A DNA stretch of 64,000 bases from Rossellomorea arthrocnemi (GCF_904424705.1 NZ_CAJGBF010000005.1:186001-250000); one strand, 5' to 3'; counted from the first letter of the stretch, positions 38,764 to 47,131 are shown. Made by a program: numbers and translations. Notes: generated by a model from the sequence alone, not told the origin.

Positions 38764-39573
38764 ATGACTTTGAAAAAAACACTCACGATCGCGGGAAGCG
38801 ACACAAGTGGAGGCGCCGGGATCCAAGCCGACCTTAAAACATTCCAGGAGCATGGCGTTTATGGGATGACGGCTCTTACCACTGTTGTGACGATGGATCC
38901 GAACAACCATTGGCATCACAATGTTCATCCATTATCCATCGATACTCTTGAAGCGCAATTGGAAACGGTCCTGTCTGTCGGAATCGACGCCATGAAGACC
39001 GGAATGCTTGGAACAGTTGAAATCATTGAGCTTGCGGCAAAAAAAATCGATGCATACGGTTTAAATAAAGTGGTCATCGATCCCGTCATGGTATGTAAAG
39101 GAGAAGATGAAGTTCTTAACCCTGAAACAACAGATGCCATGAGAGAACACTTATTGCAGCGCGCAACTGTTGTTACCCCTAATCTGTTCGAAGCTGGTCA
39201 GCTTGCCGGGACAGGTCCGATCAAAACAATTGACGATATGAAGGAAGCGGCCAGGAAAATTCATGACCTCGGTGCGAAAAATGTCGTTATTAAAGGCGGA
39301 AAGCAATTACAACATGACAAAGCCCTTGATTTATTTTACGACGGAAACGATTTCACCCTGCTTGAAGAGGAAAAAGTGGAAACGACATATAACCACGGAG
39401 CCGGATGTACGTTCGCAGCAGCCATCACCGCGAACCTGGCCAACGGACAAGACGTGAAAGAAGCGGTACAAAACGCCAAAACATTCGTCACAGCAGCCAT
39501 CAAACACGGCTTCAAACTGAACGAATACGTAGGACCCGTCATGCACGGAGCATACAACCGCCATAAAAAATAA
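38764..39573 (+). CDS. pdxK: Bifunctional hydroxymethylpyrimidine/pyridoxine kinase
   Basis: 269-residue ribokinase-fold kinase of the ThiD/PdxK type, the Bacillus pyridoxine kinase at the ywdB locus. N-terminal IAGSDTSGGAGIQADLKTF, VIDPVMVCKGED, TPNLFEA, and the anion-hole loop NHGAGCTFAAAI with the catalytic Cys of Gram-positive PdxK. Start ATG 38764 has ATAGGAGGAA upstream; twelve additional in-frame codons to 38728 are unlikely. Confidence 0.92.
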   Translation: MTLKKTLTIAGSDTSGGAGIQADLKTFQEHGVYGMTALTTVVTMDPNNHWHHNVHPLSIDTLEAQLETVLSVGIDAMKTGMLGTVEIIELAAKKIDAYGLNKVVIDPVMVCKGEDEVLNPETTDAMREHLLQRATVVTPNLFEAGQLAGTGPIKTIDDMKEAARKIHDLGAKNVVIKGGKQLQHDKALDLFYDGNDFTLLEEEKVETTYNHGAGCTFAAAITANLANGQDVKEAVQNAKTFVTAAIKHGFKLNEYVGPVMHGAYNRHKK

Positions 39574-39585
39574 ACCACCGGTCTC

Positions 39586-39627
39586 GTGCCAGGCACCAAT
39601 CAACCATTTGGTGCCTGGCACTTTTTT
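39586..39627 (+). terminator. pdxK terminator made of the GGTGCCTGGCAC repeat
   Basis: GTGCCAGGCACCA / TGGTGCCTGGCAC perfect 13-bp stem with a 10-nt loop and T6. The arms share the word found at the ends of repeat D. Confidence 0.88.
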
Positions 39628-39796
39628 GAGAGACGGACCTCTTAATAATGAGCCACGGAACTCCCGGAATCGAATAGAAATAAGTCCCCTCTCCAAGCTT
39701 CCCCTTCCCAATCATACTTTTCGCATTCACTCATGAATTTTAGTAAGATAGTACATAATGGTTAAGAGTCTTTTCTGTATTTAAGGAGGAAAAAGA

Positions 39797-40144
39797 ATGG
39801 AACCGATCAAGATTGCCGATGTGCAGGGGATAATCACCCAGTTTGCCCGTCAGGACGTTTATATACATTTAGAAACTACCAATGGAGCCTACGCTTCACA
39901 CTTCAATGAGGGCTTTTTCTCGGCCGGAGCCTATATCCGCAATGCGAAAGTCAATTATGAGCTTGGTAAAATCATTGGGGACGGACCTTACCGTGTCGGT
40001 CTGAAGATCGAAATCGGCTGGATTTATGCCGAGGGACTGACTCACTATGAATTCGATGAACACGGCCGTCTGTTACTTGCAGGACATGGTGGTGACGGGA
40101 AACTCGCCGTTGCCCTTGAAGTCAGTCCTACACCTTTCAATTAA
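39797..40144 (+). CDS. yojF: YojF family protein (DUF1806)
   Basis: 115-residue YojF-family protein of unknown biochemical role, always next to bshB2. Conserved stretch: DVYIHLETTNGAYASHFNEG and VGLKIEIGWIYAEGLTHYE. AAGGAGG precedes the ATG. The downstream bshB2 starts 34 bases later, so the pair forms an operon as in B. subtilis yojF-yojG. Confidence 0.9.
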   Translation: MEPIKIADVQGIITQFARQDVYIHLETTNGAYASHFNEGFFSAGAYIRNAKVNYELGKIIGDGPYRVGLKIEIGWIYAEGLTHYEFDEHGRLLLAGHGGDGKLAVALEVSPTPFN

Positions 40145-40178
40145 ACTACTTGAACCTATTTATAAAGGAGAGGTCAAC

Positions 40179-40862
40179 ATGGAAAAAGAAAGACAGGTAC
40201 TTGTCATCTTTCCTCACCCGGATGATGAAGCATTTGGTGTATCAGGGACCATTTCCACACACGTAAACAATGGGACCCCCGTCACCTATGCATGTCTCAC
40301 ATTAGGGGAAATGGGAAGAAACTTAGGGAACCCACCCTTCGCGACCCGGGAGTCCCTTCCTTTAATCCGGAAAAAAGAACTGCAAAAAGCCGCTGATGTG
40401 ATGGGAATCCAGGATCTGCGTATGATGGGATACCGGGATAAAACCCTTGAATTTGAAAATGATGAAAAGCTTTCAAACATGGTGACGGAGCTGATCGAAG
40501 AATTAAATCCGTCTCTGATCATCACGTTCTATCCCGACTATTCTGTCCACCCGGATCACGAGGCAACCGCAAGAGCCGTCGTTCGCGCCGTTCGACGCCT
40601 TCCTAAAGAATCAAGACCGAAGCTTCACTGCCTGGCATTCTCTAAGAATTGTGAAGAAGTACTCGGCAAGCCTGATATCCTGGTTGATATCAAACAGGTG
40701 AAAGATCAGAAAATCGGTGCCATGAAGGCTCATATCTCTCAAACGGCATGGATGCTGAAGGATCTTGAGAAAGGCATTCAGCAGAATGACCCTGATTCAT
40801 TAAAATGGGTGACTGTCGAACGATTTTGGAGCTACCAGTGGGAAAATGACAAGGTTGAATAA
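40179..40862 (+). CDS. bshB2: Bacillithiol biosynthesis deacetylase BshB2
   Basis: Zinc deacetylase of the LmbE family that removes acetyl from GlcNAc-malate in bacillithiol synthesis. 227 residues; the metal motif is FPHPDDEAFG near residues 11-20, with HPDHEATARAVV later. ATG 40179 follows AAAGGAGAGG; a longer in-frame extension to 40047 overlaps yojF and is not used. Confidence 0.93.
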   Translation: MEKERQVLVIFPHPDDEAFGVSGTISTHVNNGTPVTYACLTLGEMGRNLGNPPFATRESLPLIRKKELQKAADVMGIQDLRMMGYRDKTLEFENDEKLSNMVTELIEELNPSLIITFYPDYSVHPDHEATARAVVRAVRRLPKESRPKLHCLAFSKNCEEVLGKPDILVDIKQVKDQKIGAMKAHISQTAWMLKDLEKGIQQNDPDSLKWVTVERFWSYQWENDKVE

Positions 40863-40868
40863 TGAGTT

Positions 40869-40907
40869 AAAAAGAGTGTTGGGCCATTGCTCATGCTCTT
40901 TTTTTAT
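40869..40907 (+). terminator. bshB2 terminator
   Basis: AAAAGAG ... CTCTTTT with a T7 run; the stem is short. The next 330 bases show no recognised gene. Confidence 0.6.
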
Positions 40908-41238
40908 TTAGATTCTTCTATATATAAACAAGGCTCTTTTCGTAAAGATTGTTGCTTTTTGAACAATTGATGTTTGAAATATGTCAACCGGTGTTGGGTG
41001 AATGGGACGAACTTCTTCATCAGCTAAAACGATTGGCGTTATCGGCACACCCGATCCCCTCCGGAGTCTACGCAATTCACCTCGCCGTTAAACGCGATTT
41101 GAGTAACAAATACATACTAGTGACACGAGGCAATCGAAAGAGCAGGACGTTGAATCGCTCAATACTTAGAAAGAAGCTAGAGTTAAAACGTAAGGGATTT
41201 ATATATGTCTATTGCAGACACACACACTTAGAAAGGTG

Positions 41239-41360
41239 ATTGGAACGGAAGGTGCTCGACTCCTGCGGGAATAGCGGGAAAGTTGAGACCCCGGAGGGCA
41301 AAGCCCGAGGAGGCTCAACTCACGCCCCGCGGAAAGCGAGCACCTGGAGTGGAAATCAAC
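41239..41360 (+). repeat. Family A palindromic repeat, full copy
   Basis: Best preserved member: GATTGGAACGGAAGGTGCTC at the left, ATAGCGGG, GTTGAGACCCCGGAGGGC, GCCCGAGGAGGCTCAAC, GCGAGCACCTGGAGTGG at the right. GGTGCTCG/CGAGCACC ends and GTTGAG/CTCAAC inner arms pair, giving a long cruciform or RNA hairpin. Confidence 0.85.
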
Positions 41361-41426
41361 TAGCACTCACTAATTAAAAAACAACAAAGTTTGCGAAAAT
41401 AGCCATAAACAAAGAGAATAAAATAA

Positions 41427-41491
41427 TGAGTGATCACTCACTTTACAAACAGACGCACATACCTTATATTATAAGTGAGTAATCACTCACT
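41427..41491 (+). promoter_or_regulatory. Promoter of ABC/TetR operon flanked by two operators
   Basis: -35 TTTACA (41442-41447), 17-nt spacer, -10 TATATT (41465-41470). Palindromes TGAGTGATCACTCA (41427-41440) and GTGAGTAATCACTCAC (41475-41490) flank it on either side. The third gene of the operon encodes a TetR repressor, so autoregulation is likely. Confidence 0.82.
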
Positions 41492-41515
41492 ACCACTAGA
41501 AAGGTGTGATTTCAC

Positions 41516-42244
41516 ATGGACTCCATTATCCAATTAAGTGCGCTCTCAAAATCTTTTGGCTCACAGGACGTATTAAACAATATTACTCTCCACATTCCCA
41601 AAGGACATATTTATGGTTTATTAGGTCCTTCCGGTTCAGGAAAAACAACGCTCATCAAGCTGATGATCGGACTTGAAACGCCCACGTCGGGAACTGTATC
41701 TTTCAAAGGAAACGAATTAAAAGCAAGTGACCTATACCCCACCATTGGATATATGGCCCAATCCGATGCCCTTTACGATGAACTGACTGCAAAAGAGAAC
41801 TTATCTTTCATGGCATCCCTTTATGGGTTAAAAAAAGCCGAACGTAAAGGACAAATAGAAAAAGTGATGAACACCGTTGATCTTCTGGAACACCTGAATA
41901 AGCCCGTTCATCAATATTCAGGTGGGATGAAACGAAGACTTTCCCTTGCGATCGCTCTCCTTCATGACCCTGAAGTCCTATTCCTTGATGAACCGACGGT
42001 TGGGATCGATCCCGTCTTACGAAAAGAAATCTGGGATAGCTTCCACCGGCTCAAAGAAGAAGGCAGGACACTGATTATTACGACCCATGTCATGGATGAG
42101 GCAGAAAGGTGTGACCAGCTCGGGCTCCTCCAGCATGGAGAGATCATATCCAGCGACACACCTGCCGGGATTAAAGATGCGTACGGAGTTTCTTCGATTG
42201 AAGATGTATTTTTGAAAAATGGAGGTGTTTCCATTGAGAATTAG
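41516..42244 (+). CDS. ABC transporter ATP-binding protein
   Basis: 242-residue ATPase of a drug/lipid-type exporter. Walker A GPSGSGKTT (residues 38-46), Q-loop MAQSDALYDELT, signature YSGGMKRRLSLAIAL, Walker B VLFLDEPTVG and H-loop TTHVMDE. AAAGGTG precedes the ATG. It overlaps the permease start by 11 bases; the operon is controlled by a TetR regulator at its end. Confidence 0.93.
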   Translation: MDSIIQLSALSKSFGSQDVLNNITLHIPKGHIYGLLGPSGSGKTTLIKLMIGLETPTSGTVSFKGNELKASDLYPTIGYMAQSDALYDELTAKENLSFMASLYGLKKAERKGQIEKVMNTVDLLEHLNKPVHQYSGGMKRRLSLAIALLHDPEVLFLDEPTVGIDPVLRKEIWDSFHRLKEEGRTLIITTHVMDEAERCDQLGLLQHGEIISSDTPAGIKDAYGVSSIEDVFLKNGGVSIEN

Positions 42245-43250
42245 AGGATTTGTCATCCGTATTCTTCAGCAGCTCCTTCGTGATAAACGGACATTGGCTT
42301 TAATGTTCCTGGCACCATTGTTGATTCTCAGCATGCTTTCTCTCGTGTTTAACTCTGAGGACTATGAAGCCAAAGTTGCCATCGTGGATCTGCCGCAACA
42401 AATGGAAGCGAAGTTCGATACACAGGATTTCCAATCCTATGCCAATACCGATAAGGCTTTGAAGGACACTAAAAGTGGAGAACTGGATGGGTATATTTCA
42501 TTTGAAGATCCCACGTCACCATCCATTGTTCTAGAAGGCAGTGATCCCACTGTCAACGGTGCTGTTATGAAGAAGATTCAGACCCTGTTTCCTTCCAGTT
42601 CACAAAATCTTTCCGATGAAGTGAAGTATGTCCATGGAAGTAAGGACATGGAGATGTTTGACTCCTTTGGACCTGTCCTTCTTGGATTTTTTGTCTTCTT
42701 CTTTGTGTTTTTAATCAGTGGGGTCTCCTTTTTAAGAGAAAGAACGACAGGGACTCTCGAGAGACTGCTTGCTTCCCCCATTAAAATTTGGGAAATGGTC
42801 ATCAGTTACGTCATCGGCTTCGGCATCGTGACGCTCCTCCAGGCGTCCTTGATTTCGTGGTACTCGATTTATATTCTGGATATGATGATGAAGGGCAGCT
42901 TTTTCAACGTATTGATCATCATCGTCTTGTTATCGTTCACTGCCCTTACTCTGGGAATATTGCTGTCTGCTTTTGCTAAGAATGAATTACAGATGATGCA
43001 GTTCATTCCGATTGTGGTGGTTCCTCAGATTTTCTTTTCGGGACTATTCAATTTAGATACCATTTCCGAGTGGCTGAGCTGGATCGGACCCTTCACCCCG
43101 CTTTATTATGCGGCTGATGCATTAAGGGATGTCATGATTCGGGGATATGCATTTGGGGATTTGCTCTTTAATCTATCAGTGCTGATTGGTTTTTCTCTGC
43201 TCTTTATCGTTCTCAATGTTGCAGCCCTTCGAAAATACCGTAAAATATAG
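42234..43250 (+). CDS. ABC-2 type transporter permease
   Basis: 338 residues. One N-terminal membrane helix (LALMFLAPLLILSMLSLVF), an extracellular domain of about 120 residues, then five helices with the ABC-2 signature (GVSFLRERTTGTLERLLASP). TTG 42234 (MRIRGFVIRIL) is chosen for GGAGGTG eight bases before it. It works with the preceding ATPase; substrate unknown, probably a toxic or lipophilic compound. Confidence 0.9.
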   Translation: MRIRGFVIRILQQLLRDKRTLALMFLAPLLILSMLSLVFNSEDYEAKVAIVDLPQQMEAKFDTQDFQSYANTDKALKDTKSGELDGYISFEDPTSPSIVLEGSDPTVNGAVMKKIQTLFPSSSQNLSDEVKYVHGSKDMEMFDSFGPVLLGFFVFFFVFLISGVSFLRERTTGTLERLLASPIKIWEMVISYVIGFGIVTLLQASLISWYSIYILDMMMKGSFFNVLIIIVLLSFTALTLGILLSAFAKNELQMMQFIPIVVVPQIFFSGLFNLDTISEWLSWIGPFTPLYYAADALRDVMIRGYAFGDLLFNLSVLIGFSLLFIVLNVAALRKYRKI

Positions 43251-43283
43251 GTTAGGAAAGAACGACAAGTTAGGGGTTTAAAA

Positions 43284-43931
43284 ATGTCTGAGGAAAAGAA
43301 TATATTTAAACAGTTATTCGATCAGGAAGAAACACTGACAGAAAAACAACAGAAAATCGTGGAGGCAGCTATCGAAATGTTCGCTGAAAAAGGCTATGCC
43401 TCCACCTCTACCAGCCAGATCGCAAAAAAGGCGGGCGTCGCTGAAGGGACCATCTTCCGGCATTACAAAACGAAGAAGGACCTGCTTCTTTCGATTGTAT
43501 CCCCTACGATGGCCAAACTGATCGCCCCATTTGTGATCCGGGATCTCAATAAAGTTTTGGATGCAAAATACGACCGTTATGAAGATTTCTTGAAGGCGAT
43601 GATTTTGAATCGGCAGGAGTTTTTGAAAGAGAACATGACCGCTTTTAAAATATTGATACAGGAAATCCCTTTTCACCCTGAGTTAAAGGAACAGTTCAAA
43701 GAACATATCGCTGAAAAGGTATTCGAGAAATTCGTAAGGCTCGTTGATCATTATAAAGAAAAGAATCAGATTATCGACCTGCCATCACATGCTGTCGTGC
43801 GATTTTCAGCTACAAGCATCGCCGGTTTGCTGCTTGTCCGATACCTCTTCCTTCCTGAAGTCGATTGGAATGATGAGAAAGAGATTGAGATGACGGTTCA
43901 GATGATTATGAATGGGATTGGGAAGGGATAA
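43284..43931 (+). CDS. TetR/AcrR repressor of the ABC exporter operon
   Basis: 215-residue TetR-family repressor. HTH at about residues 22-68: IVEAAIEMFAEKGYASTST, IAKKAGVAEGTIFRHYKTKK. The C-terminal ligand domain is variable. It is last in the operon; the two palindromes around the operon promoter are its likely sites. The upstream GTTAGGGG is a modest ribosome binding site. Confidence 0.9.
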   Translation: MSEEKNIFKQLFDQEETLTEKQQKIVEAAIEMFAEKGYASTSTSQIAKKAGVAEGTIFRHYKTKKDLLLSIVSPTMAKLIAPFVIRDLNKVLDAKYDRYEDFLKAMILNRQEFLKENMTAFKILIQEIPFHPELKEQFKEHIAEKVFEKFVRLVDHYKEKNQIIDLPSHAVVRFSATSIAGLLLVRYLFLPEVDWNDEKEIEMTVQMIMNGIGKG

Positions 43932-43941
43932 AACGTATAGA

Positions 43942-43976
43942 AAGGCCTCCAAATGTTGATTTGGGGTCTTTTTTTT
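43942..43976 (+). terminator. ABC/TetR operon terminator
   Basis: AGGCCTCCAAAT ... ATTTGGGGTCTT stem followed by T7. Confidence 0.82.
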
Positions 43977-44083
43977 GAGAGAAAGTGGAATAGTGGAAGC
44001 ATTTATTTTCAAAACGGTAATCATCCGTTTCCCACCTCCCCCCATCGGGTAAAACCAACTATACATCACAAGGAGGTAAAAAA

Positions 44084-44878
44084 ATGAGTTTCCTTTTCCA
44101 TGAAAGCACGTTGAAAGATCAGCATATACTCATCACTGGAGCCACTGGCGGTATTGGATATAAAACGGCAAAAGTGGCCGTTCAGGCGGGTGCCAATGTG
44201 ACGATCACAGGGCGTAATGAAGAAGTACTGAATCAACTGAAAGCAGATTGTCTGGATCCTGCCAGGGTATTCCTGTATAAAGCAGATCTTACGAGAAACG
44301 AAGAACGTGAACAGCTTATATCTGCTGCAAGACAACAGCATGGTACCATCACAGGTCTTGTGAATTCAGCCGGAATAGGCGGCGGTGATATGGTGGAAAC
44401 ATTATCAGAAGAAGATTTGCGAAACATCATGGAGCTAAACTATTTCTCACTGGTCGGTCTCACCCAAGCTGTTTATAACCAAATGAGAGGGGCAGGAAGC
44501 GGAGCAATCGTCAACATTTCTTCCCTTTCCGGTCTGAGGGGGACCCGCGGAAACAGTGCGTACAGCGCATCTAAGTTTGCGGTGACAGGATTTACCCAGG
44601 CCTTTGCTCATGAAGCAATCGAACATAATATCAGAGTGAACGCCATCTGCCCGGGATACGTCGACACAGAGATGGGACGACATGCCATCCAATCAAAAGG
44701 GGGACGGGAAGGTAGAAGCTATGAGGAACAATTGGAGATTGCAAAGGATAGCATTCCTTCAGGGAGATTAACCTCACCTGTTGAAGTCGCGAACACTATC
44801 ATCTATCTGTTGACCGATGCTGCAGAAAACATTGTCGGGGAATCGGTTAAAATTTCCGGGGGCAGCGTCATGCGTTAA
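44084..44878 (+). CDS. SDR family oxidoreductase
   Basis: 264-residue classical short-chain dehydrogenase: ITGATGGIGYKTA (TGxxxGIG), NSAGIGG, catalytic SSLSGLRGTRGNSAYSASK with Ser, Tyr and Lys, and PGYVDTEMG. The R in the first cofactor loop (TGRNEE) suggests NADP(H). AAGGAGG precedes the ATG. The substrate cannot be told; 3-oxoacyl-ACP reductase-like. Confidence 0.88.
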   Translation: MSFLFHESTLKDQHILITGATGGIGYKTAKVAVQAGANVTITGRNEEVLNQLKADCLDPARVFLYKADLTRNEEREQLISAARQQHGTITGLVNSAGIGGGDMVETLSEEDLRNIMELNYFSLVGLTQAVYNQMRGAGSGAIVNISSLSGLRGTRGNSAYSASKFAVTGFTQAFAHEAIEHNIRVNAICPGYVDTEMGRHAIQSKGGREGRSYEEQLEIAKDSIPSGRLTSPVEVANTIIYLLTDAAENIVGESVKISGGSVMR

Positions 44879-44928
44879 CCTGATGCAAAAACGGGCAAGG
44901 ATTTCCCCCCCCTGCCCAATTCCAGATT

Positions 44929-45273
44929 CTAGCTGCCCTCTTGAATTTTCTTTTTGATCTCATCAATATATTTTTTCTTTTCTTTTTCATTTGTTAATTG
45001 GTCACTATTTTTATCCTGGAGGTATTTTTGAAGAGCCTTTTCAATCTCTTCATGTGAAGCGTCTTCCGATATGACTCCGGTCTTCTTTAACATCTCTATG
45101 ATCTTTTCATCGTTGGCCAGAACATCTATCTTGTTCGCAGGCTGATCTGTTTCGTCTTCAGGAACATCTGAATGGACTTCAGTAGAATCCTGATCGTTCT
45201 TCCCTTCATCGACGGCACATCCACTCAATAATAAGCTTACCAGTAGAAAGACGAACATCCATTTACCACTCAT
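44929..45273 (-). CDS. Small lipoprotein of unknown function
   Basis: 114 residues, with a signal peptide and lipobox LLLSGC (Cys at about residue 19), so lipid-anchored outside. The rest is acidic then Lys/Glu-rich and helical (DASHEEIEKALQKYLQDK). GGGAAGTG precedes the ATG. I recognise no family. The gene converges with the SDR gene; a GGGCA/TGCCC stem lies between them. Confidence 0.7.
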   Translation of the reverse strand: MSGKWMFVFLLVSLLLSGCAVDEGKNDQDSTEVHSDVPEDETDQPANKIDVLANDEKIIEMLKKTGVISEDASHEEIEKALQKYLQDKNSDQLTNEKEKKKYIDEIKKKIQEGS

Positions 45274-45448
45274 CCCATCACTTCCCTTTCATAGAGAATG
45301 AACCTTGTATACTATATTATATAAAATGGCAGCAATCCCCTTTATTAGAATTAAAAAAACGGTTGAATTCACTCACTTTCCGAGTCTATTCATTGCTTTA
45401 CATTGTAGTTAATTTATCTTTAGATGAGAGTAGTGTAAAAAAAAGACC

Positions 45449-45576
45449 GTTCCTTTTCGCTGCAGGCACCTTCTTTCCGTGGGGAGGAAGTCGAGCCTCC
45501 TCAGGCTTAAGCCTTGCGGGGTCTCGACCTTTCCTCTATTTCCCGCAGGAGTAAGGTGCCTTCCGCTTCAATCCAC
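45449..45576 (-). repeat. Family A palindromic repeat, reverse orientation
   Basis: GCAGGCACCTTCTTTCCG, GAAGTCGAGCCTCC, GGGGTCTCGACC, CCCGCAGGAGTAAGGTGCC. Same landmarks as the copies at 34448 and 41239. Confidence 0.8.
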
Positions 45577-45716
45577 TCAGTGATTCTATACTCTGACAGC
45601 CTTATGACGAATAACCAAAAAACTTCATGACAATTTGGGTAGTTCCTATCCGGCTTGGACCATGATAGTACTTTTCTTTGCTCAAGTTTACTTAATTCCT
45701 CACCAATAATATGAAA

Positions 45717-45994
45717 TTAAGGGACAGATTTATATATATTATTCTTTTTTGTTCTGTAATCTTTAATTTTGATGTTTAGTAAAAGCACGTATACCCCGCC
45801 CTTATCGTTATCAATTAACCATCCCCTATTGCTCCAACTACTTTTTCGCCTTCTAAAGCAATAAAATAATCATTCCAACCATCATTACAGAGTAAAACCT
45901 CTTTATGAACTCTATCGTAATTATAGAATGCACTTATTATTTCTTCTATGTATTCTAATGAATGTTTATTAAGACGCCGGGAGCTCACCGCTAT
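45717..45994 (-). pseudogene. Decayed GNAT acetyltransferase gene
   Basis: Minus-strand fragment resembling an N-terminal GNAT domain: IISAFYNYDRVHKEVLL, then DYFIALEGEKVVGAIG, in one frame that stops at 45815. A shift of frame near 45830 continues plausibly as WLIDNDKGGVYVLLLNI before stopping at 45717. The 5' end runs straight into a family A repeat remnant, which supplies any start codon in frame. This looks like a gene broken by repeat insertion plus a frameshift. Similarity was judged by eye. Confidence 0.45.
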
Positions 45995-46040
45995 CCCAGC
46001 GGAAATCAACCAACTTCTTGCTTCCTCAAAAGCCACAAAC
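45970..46040 (+). repeat. Family A repeat remnant (right end)
   Basis: GGAGCTCACCGCTATCCCAG then CGGAAATCAACCA and CTTGCTTCCTCAAAAGCCA match the right end and 3' flank of the split copy at 29330-29390. Confidence 0.5.
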
Positions 46041-46180
46041 TACTTAAATAAAGATGCTGCAACAGACCTCCATTCATTCTAATAAGTGGTTAATCAGGGA
46101 AATTTAGTGCATTCATCACTTACTTCATTATGTAATATATGGTTTAATAGATAGTACTATGGGACGATATTAAAGAAGAA

Positions 46181-46214
46181 GGTTGTGGAAAGGGTCCCCT
46201 TCTGCTTCTTTATA
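46181..46214 (+). promoter_or_regulatory. Candidate SigO-like promoter upstream of the sigma genes
   Basis: GGTTGT, 18 nt, CTTCTTTATA(A)AGT. The same pattern with 17-nt spacing lies before the peptidoglycan hydrolase gene (47168). The region also folds as AAAGAAG...CTTCTTT. Shared placement suggests recognition by the sigma factor encoded next. Inference. Confidence 0.5.
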
Positions 46215-46261
46215 AAGTAAAAGCTGAGAGATTTTTTCTCCTCTTTTTTTTACTTCAAAAT

Positions 46262-46275
46262 CGAACATATGTTCT
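46262..46275. promoter_or_regulatory. LexA (SOS) box upstream of the sigma genes
   Basis: CGAACATATGTTCT matches the Bacillus LexA/DinR consensus CGAACRNRYGTTYG at every position but the last, and ends 15 bases before the sigma-factor start codon, where LexA would block transcription. Confidence 0.72.
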
Positions 46276-46290
46276 ATTGGTGGTGAAAAA

Positions 46291-46866
46291 ATGGATTCAT
46301 TATTGAGTGAATTTTATCGTCATTATCCTCATCTCAAACACAATAAAGCCGTTGAGTCCTTTATCAGTCAATCGGAGAACCAGCAGTTAGTTGAAGATTT
46401 TTTACGTCACCCCAGTGCATGTAAGGAAGAACGTTTAAACGAAGCTTTTAAAGCCCATTATTTTGATATCCGGTTTACCTCTTACGTCAGTTCATCTCTT
46501 TATTTTCACAGTGTGAACTTCGACAAACATACAAGAAAATATAGCGAGCGACACCCTCTGACCCTGGATAAAAAGGGAGATGAAGAAGGTGGATCGTATA
46601 TCGATCTTGTACCAGATCCGGCATCGGATTTTGCGCCTTTCACCAATTATTCGACCTTAACGGAATGCTTGGAAAATGAAGAACTCTTACAGGCTTATAA
46701 AACGTTGACCGATAAACAGAAGCATATCCTGGACTTAGCCTATGTGCAGGAATTATCCGATACGGAAATCGCAAGAATGCTTCGTATATCACAACAGGCC
46801 GTGTCCAAGACCCATAGAAAAGCTTTACGCATATTAAAATCCATTATAGAAAAAGGAGAATCATAA
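46291..46866 (+). CDS. SigO-like RNA polymerase sigma factor subunit
   Basis: 191-residue sigma-70-family protein. The C-terminus is a clear region 4 HTH (KTLTDKQKHILDLAYVQ, LSDTEIARMLRISQQAVSK). The middle (NEAFKAHYFDIRFTSYVSSS, then HSVNFDKHTRKY) resembles the part-region-2 segment of B. subtilis SigO (YvrI), which needs the co-sigma RsoA to be complete. A LexA box and a GGTGGTG ribosome binding site precede ATG 46291. An RsoA-like gene follows after three bases. Phage Xpf-type sigma factors are an alternative comparison. Confidence 0.8.
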   Translation: MDSLLSEFYRHYPHLKHNKAVESFISQSENQQLVEDFLRHPSACKEERLNEAFKAHYFDIRFTSYVSSSLYFHSVNFDKHTRKYSERHPLTLDKKGDEEGGSYIDLVPDPASDFAPFTNYSTLTECLENEELLQAYKTLTDKQKHILDLAYVQELSDTEIARMLRISQQAVSKTHRKALRILKSIIEKGES

Positions 46867-46869
46867 ACC

Positions 46870-47091
46870 ATGGGAATTCTATACGATCTAGTAAAAGAAG
46901 CGCAGGGCAACACGGAATATGAAACGAAGGTCATCCGGACGTTCGAACCGAAGATCAAGAAATCATTGTACCTGACCCGTGTCGAGAATAGAGAAGATCT
47001 CGAACAGGAGTTAAAGATCAAATTGATCCGGTATGTCCGGGACTATTCACTGGAGAATGTACCGGGATTATTTGATGTGAATGAACAATAA
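46870..47091 (+). CDS. RsoA-like co-sigma protein
   Basis: 73 residues, mostly helical: FEPKIKKSLYLT and REDLEQELKIKLIRYVRDYS. This matches the N-terminal core-binding part (regions 1.2-2.2) of small sigma factors, as in RsoA (YvrHa), the 79-residue partner of SigO in B. subtilis. It begins three bases after the sigma gene, with AAAGGAG overlapping that gene's end, so the two subunits are coupled. The start codon is ATG. Followed by a terminator. Confidence 0.75.
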   Translation: MGILYDLVKEAQGNTEYETKVIRTFEPKIKKSLYLTRVENREDLEQELKIKLIRYVRDYSLENVPGLFDVNEQ

Positions 47092-47095
47092 GGAG

Positions 47096-47131
47096 AGGAC
47101 AAGCGCCCAATTGCGGGTGCTTGTCCTTTTT
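47096..47131 (+). terminator. Terminator of the sigma/co-sigma unit
   Basis: AGGACAAGC ... GCTTGTCCT perfect 9-bp stem followed by TTTT, four bases past the stop. Confidence 0.88.

Noticed and set aside
40949-41239. A 96-codon plus-strand open frame after bshB2
   Set aside because: No ribosome binding site, no recognisable family, composition unlike neighbours, and it runs into a family A repeat. Treated as chance.
42219-42234. ATG 42219 as start of the ABC permease
   Set aside because: The Shine-Dalgarno GGAGGTG lies just downstream of that ATG and is correctly spaced for TTG 42234.
46171-46214. AAAGAAG...CTTCTTT hairpin as a terminator before the sigma genes
   Set aside because: No U-run follows, and the sequence is better explained by the promoter-like pattern shared with 47168-47203.
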